Made by a program: the position numbers and the translations under genes
The notes under the pieces: generated by a model
The model's input: only the letters and a program-made list of their open reading frames with translations
The model's database searches: none
What the model was told of the DNA's origin: nothing
DNA from: Arcobacter sp.
GTDB taxonomy: Bacteria > Campylobacterota > Campylobacteria > Campylobacterales > Arcobacteraceae
Assembly (NCBI GenBank): GCA_030635995.1
Contig: DAOVXU010000004.1
Coordinates: forward strand, 1 to 26,905
Reading direction: 5' to 3'
DNA: 26,905 bases
Shown: one piece after another, positions 1-6,808 of the stretch
How positions within the stretch are numbered: the stretch's first letter is position 1
Layout of the letters: each line of letters begins with the position of its first letter

Positions 1-295
1 TATTATGTAACTTTAAAAATTCAATCTGCTTTGCAATAGTAGAGTATAAAGTGGGATCGCCTGTATGAAGTCGTACAAATTTTAAATTTTGATATTTTAA
101 TATAAAATCAAATATCTCATCATAATCCATAGTTTGACTATCTTCAATAATACAATTATCTTTACACCAAGATAACATCTCTTTAGGAACCAAAGAACCT
201 GTATATAAAACCACATCAGCATCACTTAATCTTTTTTGACCTTTAACAGTTATAAGTTCAACATCTCCACATCCAGCACCTACAAAACTCACCAT
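1..295 (-). CDS. cobM: Precorrin-4 / cobalt-precorrin-4 C11-methyltransferase, 5' part
   Basis: The gene runs off the left edge, so only the first 98 residues are visible. They begin MVSFVGAGCGDVELITVKG, the glycine-rich N-terminal strand-loop of the SAM-dependent corrin/porphyrin methyltransferase (TP_methylase) fold. DADVVLYTGSLV and LHTGDPTLYS follow, which fit the CobM/CbiF subgroup better than other corrin methylases. The enzyme would add a methyl group at C11 of the corrin ring during cytoplasmic cobalamin synthesis. The start ATG (293-295) is preceded on the minus strand by an AAAGAG ribosome site. The gene is divergent from the malic enzyme gene. The catalytic C-terminal half cannot be inspected. 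Confidence 0.85.
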   Translation of the reverse strand, partial: MVSFVGAGCGDVELITVKGQKRLSDADVVLYTGSLVPKEMLSWCKDNCIIEDSQTMDYDEIFDFILKYQNLKFVRLHTGDPTLYSTIAKQIEFLKLHN

Positions 296-310
296 AACAA
301 CTCTTTCATT

Positions 311-393
311 TATAATTTAAAAAAAGATTATATCACACATCACCATAAGGTGATTTGATTTATAAAATATTTGATATTTATCCTCACCTTTTT
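311..393. promoter_or_regulatory. Divergent control region with alternative hairpins
   Basis: This is the 194-base gap between the corrin methyltransferase and malic enzyme genes. A minus-strand TATAAT (327-332) is well placed as -10 for cobM, about 30 bases before its start. A plus-strand TATAAT lies at 311-316. A perfect 6-bp inverted repeat, ATCACC-ATAA-GGTGAT (339-354), sits where the cobM -35 would be and could be an operator. The right arm, AAGGTGA (347-353), can also pair with TCACCTT (384-390), which is followed by Ts. Two mutually exclusive hairpins are therefore possible. Function is inferred from position only. Confidence 0.35.
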
Positions 394-397
394 AGTT

Positions 398-426
398 TTA
401 GACTCCCCTAATCTATTAATTATAAT
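398..426 (+). promoter_or_regulatory. Possible promoter of the malic enzyme gene
   Basis: A TATAAT hexamer at 421-426 lies 17 bases after a weak -35-like TTAGAC (398-403). The predicted transcript would start near 433 and have a leader of about 57 bases. The leader contains a short inverted repeat, TTCCA/TGGAA (461-482), just before the start codon. The -35 is a poor match, so only the -10 carries weight. Confidence 0.35.
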
Positions 427-489
427 TAATAATAATATATTAACCTCAAATTAGATAACATTCCAAAAATTTATTACTGGAATATAATT

Positions 490-1785
490 ATGCAAAATAA
501 ATCATCTCTTAGCTTTGAAGAGCAATCTTTACACTATCACCAAGCAAAAAATGCTTTTGGTACAAATGGAAAAACTGGAACATTACTAACTAAACAATGC
601 AACACTACACATGAATTATCTATGGCATATTCTCCTGGTGTTGCTTACCCTTGTCTTGAGATTCAAAAAGATATAACAAAATCGTATGACTATACAAATA
701 AAGGAAATCTTGTAGCAGTTATAAGTGATGGTACAGCAGTACTAGGTCTTGGAGATATTGGACATCTTGCATCCAAGCCTGTAATGGAGGGTAAATGTGT
801 CTTATTTAAAAAATTTGCAAATGTAGATGCAGTTGATATAGAATTAAATGTGCATAGTGTAGATGAGATAGTTACAGTAGTATCAGCTATGGCTGATAGT
901 TTTGGTGGAATAAATCTTGAAGATATAGCAGCTCCTAGATGTTTTGAAATAGAAAAAAGATTAAAAGATATATGTTCTATCCCTATTTTTCATGATGATC
1001 AACATGGAACGGCGGTAATAACAACAGCAGGTCTTATAAATGTACTTGAATTTAGTGGCAAAAAGAAAGAAGAATTAAAGGTAGTGGTTATTGGTGCAGG
1101 AGCTGCTGGAATTGCTTGTGCAAATATGTATAAGGATTTTGGTATTACACATATTGTTATGTTAGATTCAAAAGGGATACTACACTCAAAAAGGGAAGAT
1201 TTAAATAGATATAAAAAATCTTTTGCAATAGATACTAATGATAGAACTTTAGAAGATGCTTTAAAAGGTGCCGATATGGTACTAGGGCTAAGTGGAGCAG
1301 ATCTTATATCTAAAGAGATGGTAAAATCTATGAATGACGATCCAATAATCTTTGCTTGTGCAAATCCAAATCCAGAGATACTACCAACTGTTGCAAAAGA
1401 TGCAAGAGATGATGTGATAATAGGAACAGGAAGAAGTGACTTTCCAAACCAAGTAAATAATGTACTAGGTTTCCCTGCAATATTTAGAGGTGCATTAGAT
1501 GTACAAGCCACTAAAATAACTCAAAATATGAAACTAGCAGCTGCAAAAGCACTTGCTTCACTTGCTAGAGAAGATGTACCATCTTATGTAAAAAAGGCTC
1601 ACAATAGAGAATATATGAGTTTTGGTAAAGAGTATATTATCCCTTCACCATTTGATAAAAGAGTGTTAGTTTATGTTGCTTCTGAAGTTGCAAGAGCAGC
1701 TGTAGAAGATGGAGTTGCTAAAATAAAATATTTTGATGTTGAAGATTATAAAAACTTTTTAAATAATATGATAAAAGAGAAATAA
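490..1785 (+). CDS. maeB: Malic enzyme (oxaloacetate-decarboxylating malate dehydrogenase)
   Basis: The 431-residue protein converts malate to pyruvate and CO2 while reducing NAD(P), linking the TCA cycle to pyruvate in the cytoplasm. The N-terminal catalytic domain shows AYSPGVA (Tyr47), the lysine-rich EGKCVLFKKFA stretch (about 100-110) and the metal-binding HDDQHGTA (168-175). A Rossmann GAGAAG motif (202-207) starts the dinucleotide domain, and CANPNPEI follows further on. The length matches the short bacterial form and lacks the phosphotransacetylase domain found fused to E. coli MaeB. The cofactor (NAD or NADP) cannot be told from sequence alone. The ribosome site before the ATG is weak. 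No clear terminator follows. Confidence 0.93.
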   Translation: MQNKSSLSFEEQSLHYHQAKNAFGTNGKTGTLLTKQCNTTHELSMAYSPGVAYPCLEIQKDITKSYDYTNKGNLVAVISDGTAVLGLGDIGHLASKPVMEGKCVLFKKFANVDAVDIELNVHSVDEIVTVVSAMADSFGGINLEDIAAPRCFEIEKRLKDICSIPIFHDDQHGTAVITTAGLINVLEFSGKKKEELKVVVIGAGAAGIACANMYKDFGITHIVMLDSKGILHSKREDLNRYKKSFAIDTNDRTLEDALKGADMVLGLSGADLISKEMVKSMNDDPIIFACANPNPEILPTVAKDARDDVIIGTGRSDFPNQVNNVLGFPAIFRGALDVQATKITQNMKLAAAKALASLAREDVPSYVKKAHNREYMSFGKEYIIPSPFDKRVLVYVASEVARAAVEDGVAKIKYFDVEDYKNFLNNMIKEK

Positions 1786-1924
1786 AATATCTTTAAGTAA
1801 TAATTAATATAACCATCTATTAAAGCTATACAAATGTTTAATATAAGCTTAAAATTGAGCTGAATATCTCATTGTATAGTGGTATTAAGCATATCTTAAG
1901 TTTCACATAGTAAAATTGTCGTAC

Positions 1925-1999
1925 AACATTGTGCTGGAAGGTTAAGCTTCCGATACTCGGGTCAAGCATAACTTGCGCGTCCAGAACATCACAATTGTT
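1925..1999 (+). promoter_or_regulatory. Structured leader of the porin mRNA
   Basis: This GC-richer block lies in the 243-base gap before the porin gene. An outer stem pairs AACATTGTG (1925-1933) with CACAATTGTT (1990-1999), with one bulged base. CTGGA (1934-1938) pairs with TCCAG (1980-1984). Inside lie CCGA-TAC-TCGG (1950-1960), CAAG-CATAA-CTTG (1963-1975) and a short AAG/CTT hairpin (1938-1949). GGAAG (1936-1940) can also pair with CTTCC (1947-1951), competing with the CTGGA stem. The fold ends 18 bases before the ribosome site (AAGGA, 2018-2022), and a palindrome AATTTCGAAATT (2001-2012) lies between. A promoter candidate is TTAAGC-17-TAGTAA (1885-1913). I do not recognise this as a known RNA family. 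Confidence 0.45.
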
Positions 2000-2028
2000 A
2001 AATTTCGAAATTAAGACAAGGAAAAAAT

Positions 2029-3150
2029 ATGACAAAAATGATTAAATTATCACTTGTAGCTGCTGTTGCAGTTGCAGGATTGACAACTACTGCTTCTGCA
2101 AAACAAAACTTAGCTGAGTGGGCTCAAGCTACTACTTTAAGTGGTTTTGTAAGATATAGATTAGTTAACGATATGGAAACAGATTTAAAAGGTGATACTA
2201 CTGAAGAAGCAAAAGCTGTAATGAAATTTACAACTCCTGTAAATGATGCTGTTACTGCAAACTTAAAGTATGTATCTCAAGCATTAACTAATAAAGCTGA
2301 AACAGCAGCTAATACTGTTGTTGGTGAAGCTAACTTTGTAGTTAAAGCTGCTGGTGCAACTGTAATTGCTGGTCTTCAAACTTCTCAATCTCCATTTTTT
2401 GCTAACAATGGTGATACAAGATCTCATGGTTTTACAGCTTTAGTACCAGTTAGTGGTGTTACAGTTGCTGCTGCATACTATACAACAAGTGTTGCTGCAG
2501 GTATGGCTGGTGCAAATACATATTTAGCTGAAAATGTTACTGCTTTAGGAGTATTAGGTAAAGCTGATATAGTTTCTTATGGTTTATGGTATGCAACTGC
2601 TCAAGATAGTGCAGATGTTGAAGATCAAGCATTAGCTGGTTCAGGTCTTTCTGGAATTTCTTCTTACAGTGTAGATGTAAAAGCTAAAGTTGCAGGTTTA
2701 AATGTGCAAGTTATGAAAACACAAATTACAACTGATCAAACTAACGATACAGGTGTTACTAAGTTAGTTGTTTCAGGAAAAACTGGAAAAATTAAATATG
2801 TTGCTGCTTATGCAATGTCTAATGAAGATGGTGGTATGACAGCATTTGATACGGATACTGATGCAAAATCTGATTTAGCTATGCATAATTTAAGTATGGC
2901 TAAGACAACTGATGCTTCTGCATTCTTGGTTGGTGCTACAGTGCCGGTTATGGATAAAGTTTCTATAGATGCTAAATATCTTGTTGGTTCTGAAGGTGAT
3001 AAAGGTAACGATGAGTCATTTAGTGAGTTAGATATTACTGCAAAATATGCTATGTCTAAAAACTTTTATGCTTATGCAAGATATTATACAGGTGAACACA
3101 ATAAAGTTGATTTATCTGGAACAAGAATTGAAATCAAATATTCTTTCTAG
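2029..3150 (+). CDS. Major outer membrane porin (Campylobacterota MOMP-like)
   Basis: The 373-residue protein starts with a classical signal peptide: basic MTKMIK, a hydrophobic run to about residue 18, and a likely cut after TASA (residue 24). The mature part alternates polar and hydrophobic residues, as in a beta barrel, and ends in EIKYSF; the terminal Phe is the usual outer-membrane assembly signal. Its size and weak repetitive barrel character fit the MOMP porins of Campylobacter and Arcobacter. It would form a channel for small solutes in the outer membrane. The ribosome site AAGGA is 6 bases before the ATG, and a strong terminator follows, so it is probably a highly expressed single-gene unit. 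Confidence 0.85.
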   Translation: MTKMIKLSLVAAVAVAGLTTTASAKQNLAEWAQATTLSGFVRYRLVNDMETDLKGDTTEEAKAVMKFTTPVNDAVTANLKYVSQALTNKAETAANTVVGEANFVVKAAGATVIAGLQTSQSPFFANNGDTRSHGFTALVPVSGVTVAAAYYTTSVAAGMAGANTYLAENVTALGVLGKADIVSYGLWYATAQDSADVEDQALAGSGLSGISSYSVDVKAKVAGLNVQVMKTQITTDQTNDTGVTKLVVSGKTGKIKYVAAYAMSNEDGGMTAFDTDTDAKSDLAMHNLSMAKTTDASAFLVGATVPVMDKVSIDAKYLVGSEGDKGNDESFSELDITAKYAMSKNFYAYARYYTGEHNKVDLSGTRIEIKYSF

Positions 3151-3180
3151 TCAACTGATTAGTTAAGTTTATAAAACTTT

Positions 3181-3214
3181 AAAAAGGTTGGACTTTATTG
3201 TCCAACCTTTTTTT
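3181..3214 (+). terminator. Intrinsic terminator after the porin gene
   Basis: A perfect stem pairs AAAAAGGTTGGAC (3181-3193) with GTCCAACCTTTTT around a TTTATT loop and runs into seven Ts. It is 30 bases after the porin stop codon. Confidence 0.92.
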
Positions 3215-3241
3215 ATGCAAAATTTTTAGATAATCTTAAAA

Positions 3242-3270
3242 TTGACTTTTAACTGTTATTTGTATATAAT
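3242..3270 (+). promoter_or_regulatory. Sigma-70-type promoter of the cytochrome operon
   Basis: TTGACT (3242-3247), a 17-base spacer and TATAAT (3265-3270) form a near-consensus promoter. The tRNA operon promoter at 11958 has the same hexamers and spacing. The predicted transcript start, about 3277, lies just upstream of the hairpin repeat at 3282, so that repeat would be part of the leader RNA. Confidence 0.7.
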
Positions 3271-3281
3271 TGTTTTATTCC

Positions 3282-3366
3282 CTCGTTCCCATCGTTCCCG
3301 ATGGGAATGCATATAAAAGTTAAATCAACTTAAGTATTCATTCCCAAGCAGGAGCTTGGGAACGAG
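3282..3366. repeat. 85-bp palindromic two-hairpin repeat (REP/MITE-like)
   Basis: The ends are a perfect 10-bp inverted repeat: CTCGTTCCCA (3282-3291) and TGGGAACGAG (3357-3366). Each end also folds on itself: TTCCCATCG-TTCC-CGATGGGAA (3286-3307) and TTCCCAAGC-AGGA-GCTTGGGAA (3341-3362). From memory, this GTTCCCA...TGGGAAC layout resembles hairpin repeats scattered in many unrelated bacterial genomes; that parallel was not checked. The element is richer in G+C than its surroundings, which suggests it arrived by transposition. No transposase lies nearby. Confidence 0.75.
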
Positions 3367-3412
3367 AAATAAAAAAGCTTATAATAAAATGGATGGATTG
3401 GAGAATATGTAG

Positions 3413-3502
3413 ATGGAATGGACACTAATAATTTCAGCAGTTGCTATAGTTTTTGCATTTGGATATAGTGCATTAGAGATTGATAATCACCCAACAAAAT
3501 AG
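3413..3502 (+). CDS. Small membrane protein, 29 residues
   Basis: This short frame encodes one hydrophobic helix (about residues 4-20, LIISAVAIVFAFGYSAL) followed by a polar tail ending NHPTK. A GGAG ribosome site lies 9 bases before the ATG. It is the first gene after the 3242 promoter, and the cytochrome gene starts 12 bases after its stop, so it is probably translated. Size and layout are like the small accessory subunits of membrane oxidases, but I do not recognise the family and claim no function. Confidence 0.55.
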   Translation: MEWTLIISAVAIVFAFGYSALEIDNHPTK

Positions 3503-3514
3503 TTCAGGATAAAA

Positions 3515-4093
3515 ATGAAATATATACTAATATTAGTGATACTTATCACTTCAATGACAGCAAAAACAACAATGTGTTATAAAAATGGTTGGGATGACCC
3601 ATCAAATATAGAACAACAAATATTTAATGGTGGAGAGTGTAAAGGCTCAAATTCTATAGATGATATGAAAAAACTTGGTTGGAAAGTTGAAGATATAAAA
3701 TTATCAACTAAAAATGATAAGATAAACTATATCTATATATTAAAATCAACAAATAGATCTATATCCACAACAGATAGTTACAATAAAATATCAGCAACTA
3801 TAGCAAAAGAAAAAGAGGAATCAGAAGAGTTATTATCTATAAATAAAGGTAAAAAGTATTATACGCAAAACTGTAAGATTTGTCATGGTACAAAAGGTGA
3901 ACTTGAGGCAGAAGGTACTTCAAGACCATTAAATAGTTTATCTTTAGAAGATATTAAATACTCAATAAGAGGATATAATATGGATGACTATGATTTAGGT
4001 CTAGCAATTATTATGCGTCCTTATGCTTCTTTTTTAGATAAAGAAAAAATGACTAATATCTATAACTATTTAAAATCTATAAATAAAAAATAA
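3515..4093 (+). CDS. Exported single-haem c-type cytochrome
   Basis: The 192-residue protein has an N-terminal signal sequence (about 1-16) followed by a small domain with Cys21 and Cys42. A haem-binding CKICH motif lies at 120-124. The C-terminal cytochrome c fold ends with IIMRPYASFL, where Met167 is a likely axial ligand, and NIYNYLKS. It should be periplasmic or membrane-tethered and carry electrons in respiration; the partner is unknown. The N-terminal domain (about 20-85) is outside the haem fold and I cannot assign it. The ribosome site AGGA is 5 bases upstream. It lies in a tightly spaced operon with the 29-residue membrane protein before it and the 155-residue exported protein after it. 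Confidence 0.8.
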   Translation: MKYILILVILITSMTAKTTMCYKNGWDDPSNIEQQIFNGGECKGSNSIDDMKKLGWKVEDIKLSTKNDKINYIYILKSTNRSISTTDSYNKISATIAKEKEESEELLSINKGKKYYTQNCKICHGTKGELEAEGTSRPLNSLSLEDIKYSIRGYNMDDYDLGLAIIMRPYASFLDKEKMTNIYNYLKSINKK

Positions 4094-4108
4094 TAAGGGC
4101 GATTAAAT

Positions 4109-4576
4109 ATGAAAAAACTAATATTAACACTAGCAATTTTAGCATCAAGCTTACTAGCACAAGAATATACATTAAATATTATAGGTGATCAAAAAAATGA
4201 AAATCATACTATAAAACTTGATTTTAAAGTAGATGAAGATGGTAAACTTTTATCATCTCAAAAGTATGATATAAGAAATTTAGGTAAGCCAAATTCTCTT
4301 AAAGTTTTAACAGCATCTGGTCTAAAAGGTACACTTAAAGATGAAAGGGAAATAATAGTATTTTATAAAACTTCACTTGATGTATCTGGACTAAAAATTA
4401 GAAATCTTTACAAAGTGGCACATACAAGAGTGTATGGAACTGAAAATACTATAACTCTTACTTTTGATAAAGATCATTATCAAAATATTATTTCATATCT
4501 AAGATATCACAATATAAAACAAGATGTTATAAATGATATTAACAATATGTATGGAACTTGGGAAGAGATAGAATAA
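4109..4576 (+). CDS. Exported protein of unknown function
   Basis: The 155-residue protein begins with a clear signal peptide (MKKLILTLAILASSLLAQ, probable cut after residue 17). The rest is soluble and rich in predicted beta strands (YTLNIIGDQ, HTIKLDFKV, NTITLTFDK), with a helical C-terminus. No cysteines or metal motifs stand out. I do not recognise the family. An AAGGG ribosome site precedes the ATG, and the cytochrome gene ends 15 bases upstream, so a periplasmic partner of that cytochrome is possible but unproven. Confidence 0.7.
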   Translation: MKKLILTLAILASSLLAQEYTLNIIGDQKNENHTIKLDFKVDEDGKLLSSQKYDIRNLGKPNSLKVLTASGLKGTLKDEREIIVFYKTSLDVSGLKIRNLYKVAHTRVYGTENTITLTFDKDHYQNIISYLRYHNIKQDVINDINNMYGTWEEIE

Positions 4577-4581
4577 AACAT

Positions 4582-4809
4582 ATGGCTAAAATTGATGAGA
4601 TAAGAGAATAAATTGGATTAAATAAATTTATTATGGGTTTAATATCCGTAATTATATTTTCAATAACAGGTTTTGTTGTCGCGAATTATGTTACAATGAA
4701 AGCAAGTTTGCTAATTATTATATTTATTACTTTAATTATTTTAACATATATATTTGTGATAGTATTTAGTAAAACAATTAATAAAATTAAAGATTTAAAG
4801 GATTTATGA
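4582..4809 (+). pseudogene. Small two-helix membrane protein interrupted by an in-frame TAA
   Basis: The frame opens with ATG at 4582 (MAKIDEIRE), meets TAA at 4609-4611, and continues without another stop to TGA at 4807. The continuation starts IGLNKFIMGLISVIIF, has two hydrophobic helices, and ends KTINKIKDLKDL. A MAKIDE-type charged start, two helices and a charged end match, from memory, a small membrane protein family common in Campylobacterota. One base change would remove the stop. Alternatively, translation may start at ATG 4633 and give a 58-residue protein, though the ribosome site there is poor. The stop overlaps the next start (TGATG), which suggests that the frame was translated until recently. 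Confidence 0.55.
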
Positions 4810-4904
4810 TGAATGAAATTATGATGTATTTAATAGTAGGTGCTTTTTTGGTATTTGTTATACAATTTGCACTATTATCAAAAAAATTAATTGATAGCGA
4901 ATAA
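4809..4904 (+). CDS. Small membrane protein, 31 residues
   Basis: The protein MNEIMMYLIVGAFLVFVIQF... has one hydrophobic helix (about residues 5-23) and a charged end (KKLIDSE). An AAAGGA ribosome site (4797-4802) fits the ATG at 4809; the ATG at 4806 is also possible. The start overlaps the TGA of the preceding frame, the arrangement of coupled genes. It is the last gene of the operon that begins at 3413 and converges with the nitrilase-family gene 3 bases later. Function is unknown. Confidence 0.5.
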   Translation: MNEIMMYLIVGAFLVFVIQFALLSKKLIDSE

Positions 4905-4907
4905 ATT

Positions 4908-5624
4908 CTATTTTAGCCCAATATCTAAATATCTTCTCATCTTTTTGATCTCTTTAAAATCAATCTTTTGAGATAAAATTTCAACGCTATCATCTCTAAA
5001 TTCTTTTCCAAAAGGTGTGATTATTCCACTACTTGATGCCATATCGTCATTTGCACTATTTGCAGCACATACAAAGCATTGGTTCATCACTGCTAAGCTT
5101 TGTGTTAGTGTTTCAAAATTTTCTTTTCTTGGCTCTCCCCACATAGATGGTATAAGGATAATATCAGCACCTTTTAGTTTTTCCCAAAATTCTATAAATC
5201 TAATCTCAAAACATATAATCGCACCAACTTTTATACCTTCTATATCTATTATTTTTATATCTTCAATATCCCCTTTAGAATAATATTTTTGCTCATCACC
5301 TAGTTCAAATAATTTCACTTTTGATTGTGTATGGATGATATTACCTTTATGAAATATATGTAGAGTATTTAGATATTTATTATTTTGTTTTGTTGTAAGT
5401 GTTAGAGTTATAGTTTTATCAATAGATAAAGTTTTTAAAACTTCAATAGCTTTATTTGATATATCAACAGCCTCATTAAGTTTATCATAAGCATAGCCAT
5501 TTAGAGCTAATTCTGGAGCAACTATAAAAGAGTTTTTTGGTGTAGTTTTTATCAAAGAAATAAGCTTAGATAAGTTTGTTTCAAAATCTACTATGGTTTT
5601 AAATTGTAAATATACTAAATTCAT
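4908..5624 (-). CDS. Carbon-nitrogen hydrolase (nitrilase superfamily)
   Basis: The 238-residue protein carries the full Glu-Lys-Cys triad of the nitrilase superfamily: Glu38 in VAPELALNGY, Lys104 in SKVKLFE, and Cys138 in GAIICFEIRF. These enzymes cleave amide or nitrile C-N bonds in the cytoplasm. The substrate cannot be assigned; short amidases such as omega-amidase-like proteins have a similar size. An AAGGG ribosome site precedes the ATG on the minus strand. It follows nrdB in the same direction, but a large palindrome lies between, so it may have its own transcript. Confidence 0.85.
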   Translation of the reverse strand: MNLVYLQFKTIVDFETNLSKLISLIKTTPKNSFIVAPELALNGYAYDKLNEAVDISNKAIEVLKTLSIDKTITLTLTTKQNNKYLNTLHIFHKGNIIHTQSKVKLFELGDEQKYYSKGDIEDIKIIDIEGIKVGAIICFEIRFIEFWEKLKGADIILIPSMWGEPRKENFETLTQSLAVMNQCFVCAANSANDDMASSSGIITPFGKEFRDDSVEILSQKIDFKEIKKMRRYLDIGLK

Positions 5625-5651
5625 TAATAGTTACCCTTTATATGTTTTTAA

Positions 5652-5776
5652 TTTTTAGTAGTTATTTTAGTCAATATTGAGGCGAAGTTTGTATTTTATG
5701 ATTGAGCTTACATTTGTAAGTGATTGAATGAAATACAAATTTCAACGAAGACAGTGGCTAAAAGAACTGCTAAAAA
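5652..5776. repeat. Large imperfect palindrome behind nrdB
   Basis: An outer stem pairs 5652-5670 with 5758-5776 at 17 of 19 positions, and its right arm runs into the last bases of nrdB. An inner stem pairs GAAGTTTGTATTT (5684-5696) with AAATACAAATTTC (5731-5743) at 12 of 13. The tip is CTTAC-ATTT-GTAAG (5707-5720). Read in the direction of nrdB transcription, the tip is TCACTTAC-N4-GTAAGCTC, identical outside the loop to the tip of the palindrome behind rplS. There is no long T run, so it is not a classical terminator. It may be a repeat family, a 3'-end processing signal or a bidirectional transcript end. Confidence 0.65.
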
Positions 5777-6807
5777 TCGTCGAAGTCTAAAGAACCTTTT
5801 GAGTAGTTTACAACATTTCCTTCAAAGAAATTTACCCTTTGATCATTAAATGAACTATATCCATCTACCCAAGGAATAGGGTGTTTTACATTATATTCAG
5901 GTTTATATCCAACGGCTATTAGTCTTAGATCGCCAAGATATTGGATATATTGTAAGATAATAGCATCAGTAAGTCCAAGAATTTGCCCTTGAGTGATATA
6001 TGCTCCCCATTCTGATTCAATTCTAACTGCATCTCTTATCATCTGTCGAACTTCCTCTTCAAGATCTGGAGTAAATAGTTCTGGTCGCTCTTGCTTTGTA
6101 GAGATTATCATATGTTGGAATAATAAAAGATGTGTAATCTCATCTCTTTGAATAAATCTTATCATTTGAGAAGATCCAAGCATTTTTCCAGATTTTCCTA
6201 AAGCATACATAGCTGAAAAACCAGCATAAAAATACATACCTTCTAAAATCTGATTTGCAAACATAGCTAAAACTATATTTCGTGGAGTTGGGTCATCTCC
6301 AAGTTTTGCAAAAGTATCAGCTATAAATTTATTTTTCTTTTGAAGTTGTGCATCTGTTTTCCACATATCATATATCTCATCTGTATTGTCCGAGATTGAT
6401 TCTACCATAACAGCATATGATTTACTATGATTTGCCTCTTCATAAGATTGTCTTGAAAGGATAGCATTTATTTCAGGTGCAGTTATAAATGGATTCATAT
6501 TATCCATAATATTATTTGTTTGTAAACTATCCATAAAAATAAGTTGTGCCAAAACTAAATCATACATCCTTTTTTCTGGTGGAGTTAAAAACTTATAATC
6601 TTTTGCATCTCCTGTCATCTGAACCTCTTTAGGGAACCAAGTATTTCCCTCCATAGTATCCCAAAGATTTGTAGCCCATATATATTTTGGTTTGGTAAAA
6701 TTTAACATACCATCTGGATCTCCACCAAACGTTCTTCTATCTTTTAAAGATTCTGTTGATTGGGGATTGTATATTGTTTTTTTTGTTATATTGTTGATTT
6801 GTTCCAT
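5770..6807 (-). CDS. nrdB: Ribonucleotide reductase class Ia, beta subunit
   Basis: The 345-residue protein supplies the tyrosyl radical for reduction of ribonucleotides by NrdA. The di-iron ligands line up with E. coli NrdB: Asp93 (FMDSL), Glu124 and His127 in EEANHSKSY, Glu189 (ILEGMYF), and Glu223/His226 in RDEITHLL. Tyr131 is the radical residue. The C-terminal tail ends SLDFDDF, the part that docks on NrdA. The start lies one base after the nrdA stop, so the two are co-transcribed and probably coupled. The 3' end overlaps the arm of a large palindrome. Confidence 0.97.
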   Translation of the reverse strand: MEQINNITKKTIYNPQSTESLKDRRTFGGDPDGMLNFTKPKYIWATNLWDTMEGNTWFPKEVQMTGDAKDYKFLTPPEKRMYDLVLAQLIFMDSLQTNNIMDNMNPFITAPEINAILSRQSYEEANHSKSYAVMVESISDNTDEIYDMWKTDAQLQKKNKFIADTFAKLGDDPTPRNIVLAMFANQILEGMYFYAGFSAMYALGKSGKMLGSSQMIRFIQRDEITHLLLFQHMIISTKQERPELFTPDLEEEVRQMIRDAVRIESEWGAYITQGQILGLTDAIILQYIQYLGDLRLIAVGYKPEYNVKHPIPWVDGYSSFNDQRVNFFEGNVVNYSKGSLDFDDF

Positions 6808-6808
6808 T

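Noticed and set aside
999..1511. Long open frame on the minus strand inside the malic enzyme gene
   Set aside because: It mirrors the malic enzyme codons, has no ribosome site or recognisable protein, and the plus-strand gene is certain.
1925..1999. Self-cleaving ribozyme in the porin leader
   Set aside because: The conserved cores I can recall for hammerhead, twister or pistol ribozymes are not present. The fold is reported only as an unassigned leader structure.
1838..2035. 65-residue minus-strand frame before the porin gene
   Set aside because: It covers the structured leader and the promoter area, has no ribosome site, and its translation has no protein-like character.
3282..3366. CRISPR-like repeat or phage attachment site
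   Set aside because: There are only two hairpin arms in inverted order and no spacer series or integrase nearby; a REP/MITE-like hairpin element fits better.
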